Assembly: GCF_946479765.1 (NCBI RefSeq)
Contig: NZ_CAMLHO010000003.1
Location: 1 to 64,000 of the forward strand
Direction: 5' to 3'
DNA from: an uncultured Aliivibrio sp.
GTDB taxonomy: Bacteria; Pseudomonadota; Gammaproteobacteria; Enterobacterales; Vibrionaceae
Length of the DNA stretch: 64,000 bases
Shown: positions 35,874 to 45,086 of the stretch, piece after piece
Layout of the letters: each line of letters starts with the position of its first letter
Numbering within the stretch: the first letter of the stretch is position 1
Made by a program: the position numbers and the translations under genes
Notes under the pieces: generated by a model
Told to the model about the DNA's origin: nothing
What the model saw: only the letters and a program-made list of their open reading frames with translations
Database searches by the model: none

Positions 35874-36422
35874 ATGCCACTTTCGGTAGAGCAAGCGCTT
35901 GCTAACTTTAGTCAACGCTATGTAGAAGCATGGAAAGCCAAACATAATAGCCTTCCGATAAATGAAGAGTTAGTGGGATTAGCTTCACCTTGTATTGATG
36001 AAACGCGTGATTTAGAGATCTTATGGCAACCTATTGCTCGTGAAGAGAACATTCGATTAGTTAACATCGAAAAAGGCATTGAATTAGATCTTCATGATGA
36101 TTTTCATGCGTTTTATGGTGCTCAATTTAGCGCAGATATGGCCGCTAAATTTGAGGATATGAATATTGAATTACTTCAAGTCTGGAGTGATGAAGATTTA
36201 GAAAATTTACAAGGCAATATGCTTGGTCATCTTGTTATGCAACGTAGATTAAAGCTAGTTCCTACGCTATTTATTGCAGTAACTGACGATGAGATGGAAG
36301 TGATTTCTATTTGTAATCAATCAGGCGAAGTGATTTTAGATACTGTTGGAACCAAGAAACGAAAAGTATTGGCTGAGAATATGACAGAGTTTTTAGAAAA
36401 GCTTGAACCGATTGTGGCTTAA
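35874..36422 (+). CDS. syd: SecY-interacting protein Syd
   Basis: 182 residues (E. coli 181). Syd is a cytoplasmic protein that binds SecY and may remove badly assembled translocons. The sequence aligns along its length: ALANFSQRYVEAWKA at the start, SPCIDETRDLEILWQP, and LGHLVMQRRLKLVPTLFIA. It faces queF divergently and is followed by its own terminator. In E. coli syd lies beside csrB, and here csrB follows three genes later. Confidence 0.94.
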   Translation: MPLSVEQALANFSQRYVEAWKAKHNSLPINEELVGLASPCIDETRDLEILWQPIAREENIRLVNIEKGIELDLHDDFHAFYGAQFSADMAAKFEDMNIELLQVWSDEDLENLQGNMLGHLVMQRRLKLVPTLFIAVTDDEMEVISICNQSGEVILDTVGTKKRKVLAENMTEFLEKLEPIVA

Positions 36423-36462
36423 ACCATCGGTTAATATAGCCTAGAAAGATCATGATTAAATG

Positions 36463-36499
36463 AATTCCGATAAAGGTATATTTATCGGAATTTTTCTTT
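36463..36499 (+). terminator. terminator after syd
   Basis: Perfect 12-bp stem AATTCCGATAAA / TTTATCGGAATT with a 6-base loop, followed by a T-rich run (TTTCTTTT). Confidence 0.88.
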
Positions 36500-36527
36500 T
36501 AAACATTGTAGTAGGAAAGACACGTTA

Positions 36528-37301
36528 ATGTTTGTAACTGAGTTAGATTTTGAAGTGTACTGCGATACCTCAATGGCAGCGGTAGAGAAAGCGATTAATT
36601 ATTGTTTGGATTGTTTACGTTATAACGGACAAGTGATTGGACGTGAATTACCAGTCCTAATGAAAGGCACTAACTTTGTTGCTCGTGTTATTTGCCCTGA
36701 AGAAGATTCTCTTCACCCTGATAACCATAGTCCACAAGTAAATCTAGCATTTAAACAATTAAGTGATTTTGGATTACTGCAACCAAAAGTAAAAGTCGTC
36801 GGCCAAGACATGAACTCGGATCCAAGTGATGAGAGTGAAAAGGTGAGCTGGCAAATTCTGTACACTACTCATTTACATACTTGCTCGCCAATTCGTCATG
36901 GTGAGACGCTTCAACCTATCCCTCTTTATCGTTTGCCTGCGGTTGCCAATGGCGATCAGAAACAATTTATTAAATGGCAAGAAGATTGGAGTGCGTGTGA
37001 TCAATTGCAAATGAATGGGTCAGTGGTTGAGCATCCAGCATTGCATGAAGTGAGTTCAAGTGAGAGTCGTTTGTTTAAGCGCGGTTGGGATTTGTGTCGT
37101 CGTATGGAAGTACTGAGTGGTATTTCAACATATCTGTACATTTATCGCGTGGGTGGTGAAAACAAAGAAAAAGAATTAGCACGTAAATGCCCAGTATGCG
37201 ATGGAGATTGGGCGTTAGAAGAGCCGATTCATGATGTGTTTGATTTTAAGTGCGATGAATGTCGATTGGTAAGCAATCTGTCTTGGGACTTTAAAGACTG
37301 A
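36528..37301 (+). CDS. DUF2310 Zn-ribbon protein
   Basis: 257 residues. The last 50 hold a zinc ribbon with CPVCDGDW and FKCDECRLVSN (two CxxC pairs). The rest contains conserved-looking blocks such as RVICPEEDSLHP and LYTTHLHTCSPIRHG. It resembles the DUF2310 family of predicted nucleic-acid-binding Zn-ribbon proteins found in vibrios. Function unknown. It is a single gene convergent with the UPF0178 gene. Confidence 0.75.
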   Translation: MFVTELDFEVYCDTSMAAVEKAINYCLDCLRYNGQVIGRELPVLMKGTNFVARVICPEEDSLHPDNHSPQVNLAFKQLSDFGLLQPKVKVVGQDMNSDPSDESEKVSWQILYTTHLHTCSPIRHGETLQPIPLYRLPAVANGDQKQFIKWQEDWSACDQLQMNGSVVEHPALHEVSSSESRLFKRGWDLCRRMEVLSGISTYLYIYRVGGENKEKELARKCPVCDGDWALEEPIHDVFDFKCDECRLVSNLSWDFKD

Positions 37302-37323
37302 GATTGAGCTATATAGAGATTGA

Positions 37324-37361
37324 TAAAAAAATGGGAGCTCATTGTGAGTGCCCATTTTTTA
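37324..37361. terminator. bidirectional terminator between convergent genes
   Basis: A6 then ATGGGAGCTCA, short loop, TGAGTGCCCAT and T6, with one mismatch in the stem. Placed between the DUF2310 gene and the UPF0178 gene that face each other. Confidence 0.82.
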
Positions 37362-37373
37362 TTTGCTAACGTT

Positions 37374-37823
37374 CTATTTTTTGTATTTGGCGAGAATACG
37401 ATCCAATTGATTGGCAAATTCACGTCGATCAGTCTGAGATAATGCGGCGGGGCCTCCAGTATGAATACCACTTGCTCGCATTGTATCCATAAAGTCACGA
37501 ATATTAAGTCGTGCTTTAATCGTTGCTTCGGTATAAAGCTCGCCACGAGGATTTAATACCTGTACTTTTTTTTCTATTAACTCGGCAGCGAGTGGAATAT
37601 CACCACTGATCACTAAATCTCCCGCTTCAGAGCGTCGTACAATTTCATCATCAGCCACATCAAAGCCAGATTCAACTTGTATAGATTTAATGTTTGCAGC
37701 CGTAGGTACTGGAATATAGTGGTTTGCAACAAAAGTTAATTGGATCCCAGTTCGTGTTGCGGCACGGAAAAGTACTTCTTTTACCACTTTTGGACATGCA
37801 TCAGCATCTACCCAAATTTGCAT
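37374..37823 (-). CDS. UPF0178 (YaiI/YqxD, DUF188) family protein
   Basis: 149 residues. [22 protein letters not shown] is the typical N-terminus of the family, a PIN-like fold with acidic residues at the presumed metal site ([26 protein letters not shown]), and [14 protein letters not shown] near the end. Predicted nuclease-like protein of unknown role. It overlaps the stop of the small gene upstream by one base, so the pair is probably co-transcribed. Confidence 0.9.
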   Translation of the reverse strand: MQIWVDADACPKVVKEVLFRAATRTGIQLTFVANHYIPVPTAANIKSIQVESGFDVADDEIVRRSEAGDLVISGDIPLAAELIEKKVQVLNPRGELYTEATIKARLNIRDFMDTMRASGIHTGGPAALSQTDRREFANQLDRILAKYKK

Positions 37824-38095
37824 TATTTATTCTCCAAAGCGTTTAAACGCAGGGTTAATTCTTTTACTTGTAGTTCAAGCTGAACAATACGTTCATTGGT
37901 AGTTAACGTGTTTTCACGCACTTCAATTTTAGGTACATGAGCGCTGGCTTGAAATGATTTAATCGCAGTAATAATTGCAGGCATAGGAACTTGAGTACTT
38001 AAACGAGACTTAACAAGGGCGGTTGTTGGCTTCTTTCCTTCATTGGTTAAATCTTGCATTATTTTTAGCAGTTCATCCGTTACATTTTTCATCAT
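37823..38095 (-). CDS. small protein with helical N-terminus and coiled coil
   Basis: 90 residues. The N-terminal half looks like a winged-helix-type module ([27 protein letters not shown], then [11 protein letters not shown]), and the C-terminal 30 residues form a leucine-rich coiled coil ([17 protein letters not shown]). It suggests a small dimeric DNA-binding protein, similar in layout to KfrA-type N-termini, but I do not recognise the family. It precedes the UPF0178 gene with a one-base overlap. Confidence 0.7.
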   Translation of the reverse strand: MMKNVTDELLKIMQDLTNEGKKPTTALVKSRLSTQVPMPAIITAIKSFQASAHVPKIEVRENTLTTNERIVQLELQVKELTLRLNALENK

Positions 38096-38200
38096 GACTT
38101 CCTATATTTCATCTATGGGTATCATAACGAAAATAAAGTGATCAATGTATCGTTTTATGATTCGAGGAAATATCAGTGGATAGCTAAAGTGACAATGAGT

Positions 38201-38218
38201 TGTGCGAGATCTCTCACA
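38201..38218. promoter_or_regulatory. VarA/GacA (UvrY) binding box upstream of csrB
   Basis: TGTGCGAGATCTCTCACA, an 18-bp near-perfect palindrome matching the GacA/UvrY/SirA-type consensus (TGTNAG-N6-CTNACA). Its centre is about 177 bases before the inferred csrB start, the distance seen for upstream activating sites of csrB/rsmZ genes. Confidence 0.85.
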
Positions 38219-38352
38219 GAGTAAGTGCGAAATTACGCTTATTTTATGGTTAATTATGACTAGTTTATTTTTAACTTACTGATTTTTAAATATTTGGTTC
38301 TTTCTTTGTTTTAATTTAACTTACATTAAGATAGAAAAATGCAATTAGAGTC

Positions 38353-38380
38353 TTGTTCAAAAAAGTCAAAAGCGTAATCT
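38353..38380 (+). promoter_or_regulatory. csrB core promoter
   Basis: TTGTTC at 38353-38358 and TAATCT at 38375-38380 with a 16-base spacer, placing transcription start at about 38386-38388, just before the 5' hairpin GTGTC/GACAC of the RNA. Confidence 0.55.
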
Positions 38381-38386
38381 TATTGG

Positions 38387-38757
38387 TGTCGGAAGGATAC
38401 TGACACGGAATAGGAACGACCAAGGATTTGGTACGCTTCAGGATGAAGCACTCGGTTACTTAGGATGAGTAATCGGCATGGAAAGCAAATTTGGACATTG
38501 AATGGATTCAATAGTAACTAGGATGGTTACGACTAAGGAAAGGCAATGGACACAGCTTAAGGATTAAGTGAAGAGAGTTAGCGATGGATTGTTAACGGAT
38601 CAGGATTAGATCATGGACACCGCTAGGATAGCGCGAAAGGAATACGCTGACGGATTCAGCATACAATCAAGGATTTGATGCATGGAGCATACGGATAGCC
38701 GGATTGCTGCAAGTAAGGTTATAACCCCATTAGGCGAAAGCTTAGTGGGGTTTTTCT
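38387..38757 (+). ncRNA. csrB: CsrB small RNA (CsrA-sequestering)
   Basis: About 370 nt with some 25 GGA triplets, most of them AGGA or GGAT in loops of short hairpins such as CCAAGGATTTGG, GCTTCAGGATGAAGC, GTAACTAGGATGGTTAC, CTTAAGGATTAAG, GATCAGGATTAGATC, GCTAGGATAGC and ATCAAGGATTTGAT. This is the CsrB layout: many CsrA sites that titrate the translational regulator CsrA. It ends in an intrinsic terminator and has a VarA/GacA box upstream. Synteny agrees: in E. coli csrB lies between syd and yqcC, and here syd and yqcC flank the locus. Aliivibrio has more than one Csr RNA; which copy this is cannot be told. Confidence 0.95.
38723..38757 (+). terminator. csrB terminator
   Basis: AACCCCATTAG, GCGAAAG-type loop, CTTAGTGGGG and T5, ending the CsrB RNA. 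Confidence 0.92.
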
Positions 38758-38802
38758 TTATTTTCTATTAAGTACTTATCTTCAATCAAATACCTACCTA
38801 GA

Positions 38803-39111
38803 CTAATATTCTTGCGCCATGCGATACGGTGGTAAATTAAACTTTGCTGCTTTAAAGCCTATCATAATCAATTTGCCCGTATAGTGATCATCACCAATTG
38901 AAGAGAATTCAAATTCATAAGTGGTATATAAACGTTTTTTACCGCTAGGTAATTTAAAGCCATAAGATCCTCTTGCGACACTTAATAGCTGCAATTCCAT
39001 TTTTTTACAGTATTGCTGGATAGCTTGGTGTGCGTATTCTGATTGTCTTCTTTGTTGCCAAAAAAGAAAACAGAAAAAGGTTAAGCCAAGTATTGCAAAA
39101 AGATTATCCAT
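38803..39111 (-). CDS. DUF3301 family membrane protein
   Basis: 102 residues. An N-terminal membrane helix (LFAILGLTFFCFLFWQQRR) is followed by a small cytoplasmic or periplasmic domain with QYCKKMELQLLSVA and LYTTYEFEFSS. This matches the DUF3301 family of vibrios and relatives; function unknown. It follows the DUF3549 gene after four bases on the same strand, so they form one unit, and its 3' end faces csrB. Confidence 0.8.
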   Translation of the reverse strand: MDNLFAILGLTFFCFLFWQQRRQSEYAHQAIQQYCKKMELQLLSVARGSYGFKLPSGKKRLYTTYEFEFSSIGDDHYTGKLIMIGFKAAKFNLPPYRMAQEY

Positions 39112-39115
39112 ATCA

Positions 39116-40153
39116 TTAGCTCTTGGTAGTTTGTTGTAACGTTAATAAGGCGTCTGCTAGTTTAGGATCTGCTTCTCCATGCAAGATCTGTAACATACAC
39201 ATACGTAATTTAGGTTGCATTACTAAATCGGAAAACAGCTGGTTGAACAGTTGTTGATCGCCCGTTTGAGCTAAACGAAGTAAAAATAAATTCGCAGTCG
39301 CTATATCTTCCAATCCAGTCCAACAACGTCCAGCAATCGCCACCAATACTTCAGGGTGACTGAGACGTTCACTCGATAAAATTTGAGTTAATGCTTGGGT
39401 TAGGATCTTTGTCTCTACACCAGAAAGAGCACGAATATGTGCAGATAGTAAAAATAGATCAGTACTATCATCATTACACAGTTCGCTAATAATTTCTTGC
39501 TGTTTTAGCGCTAACTTCTCTGGCAGGTCAATGTGCTCTAAGCAGCCAAGAGTGGCATATAAAACCGTAGTTGGTAAATGTGATAATGCTTTACGTAATG
39601 CTACGCCATTATTTTCTTTATCAAGATTTGCACAGACATCCGCTAAGCCCTGCACCCCAACAAACTGCCAGTTATCCCAACCATTATTACCAGAGAGGTA
39701 AGTTTGAGCATGCTCGTAATACTGACTCATAGGCTGTTTCAGCGTGGTACGTAATACACTGTGAAACATGGCCATCTTGTCATCTTTAGGCTTAAACGTG
39801 TATGGGTTACTTGAAAGCTTTTGTTGTTGCTCTTCGTTTAGATCGCCACTTAATGATACGCCAATAGCTTCAACAACATATTTAATAAAGTTACCGATAT
39901 CACCTTGTTGTAATAAACCGCGTTCATCTAAAGGAAGTTTTAAAAACCAAATCCAAGGTTGTTTACTTTTATTCCAATACGCAATTGCTAAATGAGCATG
40001 ACGTTGAAGAGGATAAGGATAAGGTTGCTGAGCCGCTTCTATGGATTCAAATTGTTTATTTGAAATAGGTTGTACACGACGACCTAAATCATAAATTGTG
40101 TACTCGCAATCTGATTGTTGGATAAGTTGGCTAAGCGTATAAATCTGGTCCAT
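39116..40153 (-). CDS. DUF3549 family protein
   Basis: 345 residues from ATG at 40153 (MDQIYTLSQLIQQSDCEYTIYDLGRRVQPI); an upstream ATG would enter the divergent yqcC gene and is rejected. No signal peptide. The first 100 residues contain WIWFLKLPLDERGLL; the rest is helical, repeat-like sequence ending in leucine-rich motifs. It looks like the DUF3549 family of vibrios and relatives. Function is unknown. It is divergent from yqcC-truC and co-directional with the DUF3301 gene. Confidence 0.8.
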   Translation of the reverse strand: MDQIYTLSQLIQQSDCEYTIYDLGRRVQPISNKQFESIEAAQQPYPYPLQRHAHLAIAYWNKSKQPWIWFLKLPLDERGLLQQGDIGNFIKYVVEAIGVSLSGDLNEEQQQKLSSNPYTFKPKDDKMAMFHSVLRTTLKQPMSQYYEHAQTYLSGNNGWDNWQFVGVQGLADVCANLDKENNGVALRKALSHLPTTVLYATLGCLEHIDLPEKLALKQQEIISELCNDDSTDLFLLSAHIRALSGVETKILTQALTQILSSERLSHPEVLVAIAGRCWTGLEDIATANLFLLRLAQTGDQQLFNQLFSDLVMQPKLRMCMLQILHGEADPKLADALLTLQQTTKS

Positions 40154-40255
40154 GATATGTCTTATTCTATGGTTAATATCGTGATTATACCCAAGCCTTG
40201 ATAAGATGGTATCCTTTGTCATTAAAAGTATCAGAGAGTGCGAGTTCAATCGGTT

Positions 40256-40570
40256 ATGACAGCATCGTTAGTATTATCAGAGTTACTAGAGCAGTTAGCT
40301 CAACAATTGGACTATCATGGGCACTGGCAAATTACTGCACCATCGATAGCTGATTTATCAAGTACAGAACCTTTTTCAATCGACACATTATCTGCTACTG
40401 AATGGCTACAGTGGATTTTCATTCCTAAAATGAATCAGCTAATTTCTCATGGTCAACCGACGCCAAAAGGGTTTTCGATTGCACCTTATATTGAAGAAGC
40501 ATTAAAAGATGTTGATGGCTACATTGACATTGTTCGTTTATGTCACGCCATTGATGCATTAGGTAAATAA
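40256..40570 (+). CDS. yqcC: YqcC family protein
   Basis: 104 residues from ATG at 40256. The conserved DUF446 core is present: PFSIDTLSATEWLQWIFIPKMNQLI and FSIAPYIEEAL. E. coli YqcC has the same length and same neighbour truC. A cytoplasmic helical protein of unknown function. truC begins one base after its stop. Confidence 0.92.
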   Translation: MTASLVLSELLEQLAQQLDYHGHWQITAPSIADLSSTEPFSIDTLSATEWLQWIFIPKMNQLISHGQPTPKGFSIAPYIEEALKDVDGYIDIVRLCHAIDALGK

Positions 40571-40571
40571 A

Positions 40572-41357
40572 GTGAATACAGAAGAAAACGCAGTGACTCA
40601 CGATGAGTTATTAGAAGAGCAGGTTGAGCCAATTGAGCTTGAGATCGTTTATCGTGACGAGCACTTAATTGCGATTAACAAACCTGCGGGAATGCTAGTA
40701 CACCGCTCGTGGCTTGATAAACATGAAACCGTATTTGCCATGCAGACATTACGAGATCAAATTGGTCAACATGTCTTTCCATTACACCGTTTAGACAGAC
40801 CAACGTCAGGTATTTTATTTTTTGCATTATCAAGTGAAATTGCCGCTCAAGTTTCGCCGTTATTTGCGAGTAGAGAAATTAAGAAAACCTATCATGCGAT
40901 AGTTCGTGGTTGGATAGAAGAAGCGGATACGTTGGATTATCCTCTTAAGAAAGAGTTGGATAAAATTGCCGATAAAAAGGCCTCAAAAGAGGTAGAAGCA
41001 AAAGAGGCGATTACAGAATACAAACCCTTAGCTAAGGTAGAATTGCCTTATTCAACCGGTAAGTTTCCGACCAGTCGTTATTGCTTAATGGAGCTTAAAC
41101 CTCATACGGGAAGAAAACATCAGCTTCGTCGTCATATGGCACATTTGCGCCATCCAATCGTAGGGGATACGAGTCATGGTGATGGTAAGCACAATCGATT
41201 GTTTAAAGATAACTTGGATAGCCACCGTTTGTTATTACATGCATCAGAGCTGAGTTTTACTCATCCAATCACGGGTGAAAACACAGTAATAAAAGCAAAC
41301 GTTGATGAAAAGTGGCAGAGATTAATGGCCGAGTTCGGTTGGGATGTTGAGTTATAG
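40572..41357 (+). CDS. truC: tRNA pseudouridine(65) synthase
   Basis: 261 residues from GTG at 40572. RluA-family pseudouridine synthase that modifies U65 of some tRNAs. Catalytic Asp75 lies in HRLDRPTSG, and INKPAGMLVHRS and LKPHTGRKHQLRRHMAHLRHPIVGD are the other family blocks. It carries an N-terminal extension of about 18 acidic residues. It is coupled to yqcC as in E. coli; a terminator shared with suhB follows. Confidence 0.93.
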   Translation: MNTEENAVTHDELLEEQVEPIELEIVYRDEHLIAINKPAGMLVHRSWLDKHETVFAMQTLRDQIGQHVFPLHRLDRPTSGILFFALSSEIAAQVSPLFASREIKKTYHAIVRGWIEEADTLDYPLKKELDKIADKKASKEVEAKEAITEYKPLAKVELPYSTGKFPTSRYCLMELKPHTGRKHQLRRHMAHLRHPIVGDTSHGDGKHNRLFKDNLDSHRLLLHASELSFTHPITGENTVIKANVDEKWQRLMAEFGWDVEL

Positions 41358-41378
41358 AACATTGAGTTAAAAGGCAAT

Positions 41379-41416
41379 AAAAAAGGGAAGTGAGATAAAC
41401 TCACTTCCCTTTTTTT
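41379..41416. terminator. bidirectional terminator between truC and suhB
   Basis: A6, GGGAAGTGAG, 6-base loop, CTCACTTCCC, T7. A second hairpin ATCAAGATTT / AAATCTTGAT (41418-41444) lies next to it on the suhB side. Confidence 0.92.
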
Positions 41417-41456
41417 AATCAAGATTTTTAATTCAAATCTTGATAATCAATTAAGA

Positions 41457-42260
41457 TTATTTAGCCATTGCTTCGCTGCCGTTTTCACGGATTTTCTTAA
41501 GCATAGACTTAACGATACGTGGGCTACCAGCTACTAGGCCGCCAGTTTTCATGTAGTCAGTGTTGCCAGAGAAGTCAGTACAGATAACGCCAGATTCACG
41601 AGCGATTAGGTCTGCTGCTGCCATTTCCCAAGGCTTAAGGCCAAGAGCGAAGAAACCATCAATACGAGCTGCAGCTAGGTAACATAAATCTAGAGAAGGA
41701 CAACCAGAGCTACGGATATCAGCACATTCAACAAACATTGCGCCTAGTACTTTTGAGTAGCTTTCTGTATGTTGTTTTTGACGGTATGGAAGACCAGTCG
41801 CAAGAATTGTTTCGTTCATGTCTTTTAATTCTTGAACACGAATACGTTGGTTGTTGCGTTGAGCACCAGAACCACGTTGAGCTGTGAATAATTCATTACG
41901 GATTGGATCGTATACACAAGCAACTTCTGTACGGCCTTTAATGCGAACCGCAATAGAGATAGAGAAGTGTGGGATACCTTTAACGAAGTTAGTCGTGCCA
42001 TCTAATGGGTCAATGATCCATTGAACGTCAGCGTCTTTGCCTTCGATTAGGCCAGACTCTTCAGAAATGATGCTGTGATCAGGGTAAGATTTCTTGATCA
42101 TGTCAACAAGCATGTATTGAGCATCGTTTTCGATGTTCGTAATAAACTCGTTATTGCCTTTTTTTGTTGTTTCAATTTTGTCAGTTTGCTCAAAAGATTT
42201 AGCAACAAAGTCACCGGCTTTACGCGCAGTACGTATAGCAATATTTAGCATTGGATGCAT
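41457..42260 (-). CDS. suhB: inositol-1-monophosphatase / Nus factor SuhB
   Basis: 267 residues (E. coli 267). The phosphatase metal sites are visible: Glu67 in ISEESG, Asp84 and Asp87 in WIIDPLDGTTNFVKG, and WEMAAADLIARESG with the third-metal Asp. Besides hydrolysing inositol phosphate, SuhB in E. coli binds NusA and takes part in rRNA antitermination and ribosome assembly. It is divergent from trmJ as in E. coli, 208 bases apart. Confidence 0.96.
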   Translation of the reverse strand: MHPMLNIAIRTARKAGDFVAKSFEQTDKIETTKKGNNEFITNIENDAQYMLVDMIKKSYPDHSIISEESGLIEGKDADVQWIIDPLDGTTNFVKGIPHFSISIAVRIKGRTEVACVYDPIRNELFTAQRGSGAQRNNQRIRVQELKDMNETILATGLPYRQKQHTESYSKVLGAMFVECADIRSSGCPSLDLCYLAAARIDGFFALGLKPWEMAAADLIARESGVICTDFSGNTDYMKTGGLVAGSPRIVKSMLKKIRENGSEAMAK

Positions 42261-42468
42261 AGTTATATCCCAAAAGATGTTAAAGAACAGAAATCGGCGC
42301 GAGTATACATAAACTAACGTTTAAAAGGAAGCGTTTATTTTTTGTTCAGTTAGTGTCTTTCATTATAAAAAAAGCGATCGTTGGTTAAAATCTCTGGCAT
42401 ATAAAGAAGAAAGGGATATTGCTTTATGATAGTATCCGGCGGCTCTTTTCATCATATGGAAAAATAAC

Positions 42469-43191
42469 ATGCTAGATAGAATTCGTATTGTCCTTGTTGG
42501 TACTAGCCATTCAGGAAACATTGGGTCAGCGGCTCGTGCAATGAAAGTAATGGGCTTAACTAATATGGTATTAGTTGCGCCAGAGTGTGAAGTTGATGGT
42601 CAAGCCATCGCATTAGCGGCGGGTGCAAGTGATATTGCGAATAGAGCTCGTATTGTTAATACCTTAGATGAAGCTATTTCTGATTGTGGTTTAGTTATTG
42701 GTTCAAGCGCACGTTCAAGAACACTTGAATGGCCAATGCTAGAGCCTCGTGAAGCAGGTGTTAAAGCAATTGAAGAAGCACCAACACATCCTATAGCGTT
42801 TGTATTCGGTCGAGAAAGAGTAGGGTTAACTAATGATGAATTACAGAAATGTCATTTTCATGTGTGTATTCCTGCAAATCCTGAATACAGCTCATTGAAT
42901 TTAGCTATGGCAGTTCAAACCATTAGTTATGAAGCTCGTGTGGCGTGGTTAGATAGTATTGCCTATAAAGGAGAATCAAAAGAAGCTGATTATCCTTTGA
43001 ACAATGAATTAGAATTATTCTATGAGCATCTTGAAAAAGTCATGACAGACACCGACTTTATTAATAAGGCTCATCCTGGACAGGTAATGAACAAGATGCG
43101 TCGTATGTTTAATCGAGCTCGTCCAGAAACACAAGAATTACGTACTTTACGCGGTATCTTAACTGCGGTAGAAAGAAGCATAAAAGAATAA
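42469..43191 (+). CDS. trmJ: tRNA (cytidine/uridine-2'-O-)-methyltransferase TrmJ
   Basis: 240 residues, SPOUT (SpoU) family. It methylates the ribose at position 32 of tRNAs. N-terminal [40 protein letters not shown] and [18 protein letters not shown] form the trefoil-knot SAM site. A C-terminal helical extension of about 70 residues is typical of TrmJ. It lies directly ahead of the isc operon, as in E. coli. Confidence 0.95.
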   Translation: MLDRIRIVLVGTSHSGNIGSAARAMKVMGLTNMVLVAPECEVDGQAIALAAGASDIANRARIVNTLDEAISDCGLVIGSSARSRTLEWPMLEPREAGVKAIEEAPTHPIAFVFGRERVGLTNDELQKCHFHVCIPANPEYSSLNLAMAVQTISYEARVAWLDSIAYKGESKEADYPLNNELELFYEHLEKVMTDTDFINKAHPGQVMNKMRRMFNRARPETQELRTLRGILTAVERSIKE

Positions 43192-43207
43192 TTATCAGTA
43201 AGTTAGA

Positions 43208-43257
43208 ATACTTGACTAAAATAGTAGGATAAATACTTGACCAAAATAGTCAAGTAT
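43208..43257. promoter_or_regulatory. two abutting IscR type 1 sites in the isc promoter
   Basis: Two directly adjacent 25-bp sites, 43208-43232 and 43233-43257. Both start ATACTTGAC and share AAAATAGT; the second is close to a full palindrome (ATACTTGAC ... GTCAAGTAT). They fit the type 1 IscR motif (ATA-S-YYGACT-N4-AGT-CRR-S-TAT) bound by [2Fe-2S]-IscR. They lie 45-94 bases upstream of iscR and imply autorepression of the operon when Fe-S supply is adequate. Confidence 0.92.
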
Positions 43258-43301
43258 GGGAAACTTCATTCCATACGAATAATGTGGATATGAGGTAACT
43301 T

Positions 43302-43808
43302 ATGAAATTAACTTCGAAAGGAAGGTATGCTGTAACTGCAATGCTCGATGTTGCACTGCATGCTCAAGAAGGCCCTGTGCCACTTGCCGATATATCGGAG
43401 AGACAAGGGATTTCATTATCTTATCTTGAACAATTATTCTCTAGATTACGTAAAGCCGGTTTAGTTGCTAGCGTTCGGGGTCCAGGTGGTGGTTATCGCT
43501 TAGGATTAAAACCTGATGAAATTGCGGTTGGAATGGTTATTTCAGCGGTTGATGAATCAGTAGATGCAACTAAATGTCATGGTAAAGAAGGCTGCCAAGG
43601 TGGAACGCGTTGTTTAACGCACACCTTGTGGCGTGATTTAAGTTCACGTATTAGTAGCTTCTTAGATGGTATTACTCTTGGTGAACTCATGGTTGATAAT
43701 GAAGTTCAGCAAGTATCAGATAGACAAAATATCGATACAGCCTTAAATCATGGGTTAGTAACGGGTTCTAAAATAATAAATTCTGTGGGTGTTAATGTCC
43801 GCCTTTGA
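43302..43808 (+). CDS. iscR: Fe-S cluster regulator IscR
   Basis: 168 residues, Rrf2 family. The winged helix spans residues 1-65 ([41 protein letters not shown]), followed by the cluster ligands Cys92, Cys98, Cys104 and His107, at the same positions as in E. coli IscR. It senses [2Fe-2S] status and represses its own operon through the sites just upstream. First gene of iscR-iscS-iscU-iscA-hscB-hscA-fdx. Confidence 0.97.
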   Translation: MKLTSKGRYAVTAMLDVALHAQEGPVPLADISERQGISLSYLEQLFSRLRKAGLVASVRGPGGGYRLGLKPDEIAVGMVISAVDESVDATKCHGKEGCQGGTRCLTHTLWRDLSSRISSFLDGITLGELMVDNEVQQVSDRQNIDTALNHGLVTGSKIINSVGVNVRL

Positions 43809-43839
43809 CGGTCAAACGTCTGTATTCTCGGAGATGAAA

Positions 43840-45054
43840 ATGAAACTGCCAATTTACTTTGATTATTCGGCGACTTGTCCTGTTGATAAGCGCGTAGCCG
43901 ATAAAATGGTTCAACATATGACAATGGATGGATGCTTTGGTAACCCAGCATCACGTTCACACCGTTACGGCTGGCAGGCTGAAGAAGCAGTAGATACTGC
44001 TCGTGACAATATTGCAGCTTTATTAAATGCGGATCCACGTGAGATCGTATTTACATCAGGCGCTACAGAATCAGATAACCTTGCAATTAAAGGTGCTGCG
44101 CATTTCTATCATAAGAAAGGTAAGCACGTAATTACATGTAAAACTGAGCATAAAGCGGTTCTTGATCCATGTCGTCAACTTGAGCGCGAAGGCTATGAAG
44201 TAACGTACTTAGACCCAGAATCAAATGGTTTGGTTGATTTAGCTAAATTAGAAGCAGCAATGCGTGAAGACACGGTTCTTGTTTCTATTATGCACGTAAA
44301 CAATGAAATTGGTGTGATTCAAGACATCACTGCAATGGGTGAGCTTTGCCGTTCACGTAAAATTATTTTCCATGTTGATGCAGCACAATCAGCGGGCAAA
44401 ATCCCTCTTGATGTACAAGAAATGAAAGTGGATTTAATCTCTCTTTCGGCTCATAAAATGTATGGCCCTAAAGGCATTGGTGCATTGTACGTTCGTCGTA
44501 AACCACGTATTCGTTTAGAAGCGCAAATGCACGGTGGCGGTCATGAGCGTGGTTTCCGTTCTGGTACACTAGCGACTCACCAAATTGTTGGTATGGGTGA
44601 AGCGTGTCGTATCGCAAAAGAAGAGATGCAAAAAGATTATGACCATTGTTTAGCAATGCGTGATCGTCTTCTTAATGGTGTTAAAGACATGGAATCGGTA
44701 CACATTAATGGTGATTTAGACCAGCGTGTACCACATAACTTAAACATCAGTTTTGAATTTGTTGAAGGTGAATCATTGCTAATGGCACTGAAAGATCTTG
44801 CAGTTTCTTCAGGTTCAGCATGTACTTCTGCAAGTCTTGAACCATCGTATGTACTACGAGCATTAGGTTTGAATGATGAATTAGCACACAGTTCAATTCG
44901 CTTCTCATTTGGTCGTTATACGACGGAAGAAGAGATCGATCATGCAATCACACAAATTAGCCAAGCAGTAAATAAACTGCGTGATATGTCTCCATTATGG
45001 GATATGTATAAAGAAGGCATCGACTTAAACACGGTTGAGTGGGCACACCACTAA
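43840..45054 (+). CDS. iscS: cysteine desulfurase IscS
   Basis: 404 residues from ATG at 43840 ([16 protein letters not shown]), with GGAG six bases upstream; an ATG 51 bases earlier is open but overlaps iscR and is not IscS-like. Group I PLP desulfurase giving sulfur to IscU, thiamine and tRNA thiolation. PLP lysine in [11 protein letters not shown]; the flexible loop Cys in [13 protein letters not shown]. The N-terminal motif has Cys where E. coli has Thr (SATCPVD), which is a mild variation. Confidence 0.97.
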   Translation: MKLPIYFDYSATCPVDKRVADKMVQHMTMDGCFGNPASRSHRYGWQAEEAVDTARDNIAALLNADPREIVFTSGATESDNLAIKGAAHFYHKKGKHVITCKTEHKAVLDPCRQLEREGYEVTYLDPESNGLVDLAKLEAAMREDTVLVSIMHVNNEIGVIQDITAMGELCRSRKIIFHVDAAQSAGKIPLDVQEMKVDLISLSAHKMYGPKGIGALYVRRKPRIRLEAQMHGGGHERGFRSGTLATHQIVGMGEACRIAKEEMQKDYDHCLAMRDRLLNGVKDMESVHINGDLDQRVPHNLNISFEFVEGESLLMALKDLAVSSGSACTSASLEPSYVLRALGLNDELAHSSIRFSFGRYTTEEEIDHAITQISQAVNKLRDMSPLWDMYKEGIDLNTVEWAHH

Positions 45055-45086
45055 CACGGACGTTCCAGAATTTAGAGGTATTTATC

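Noticed and set aside
38387-38757. Regular GGAT-containing units that might suggest a CRISPR or tandem repeat array
   Set aside because: Units are short hairpins of different sequence sharing only GGA loops, which is the CsrB pattern; there are no equal-length repeats or spacers.
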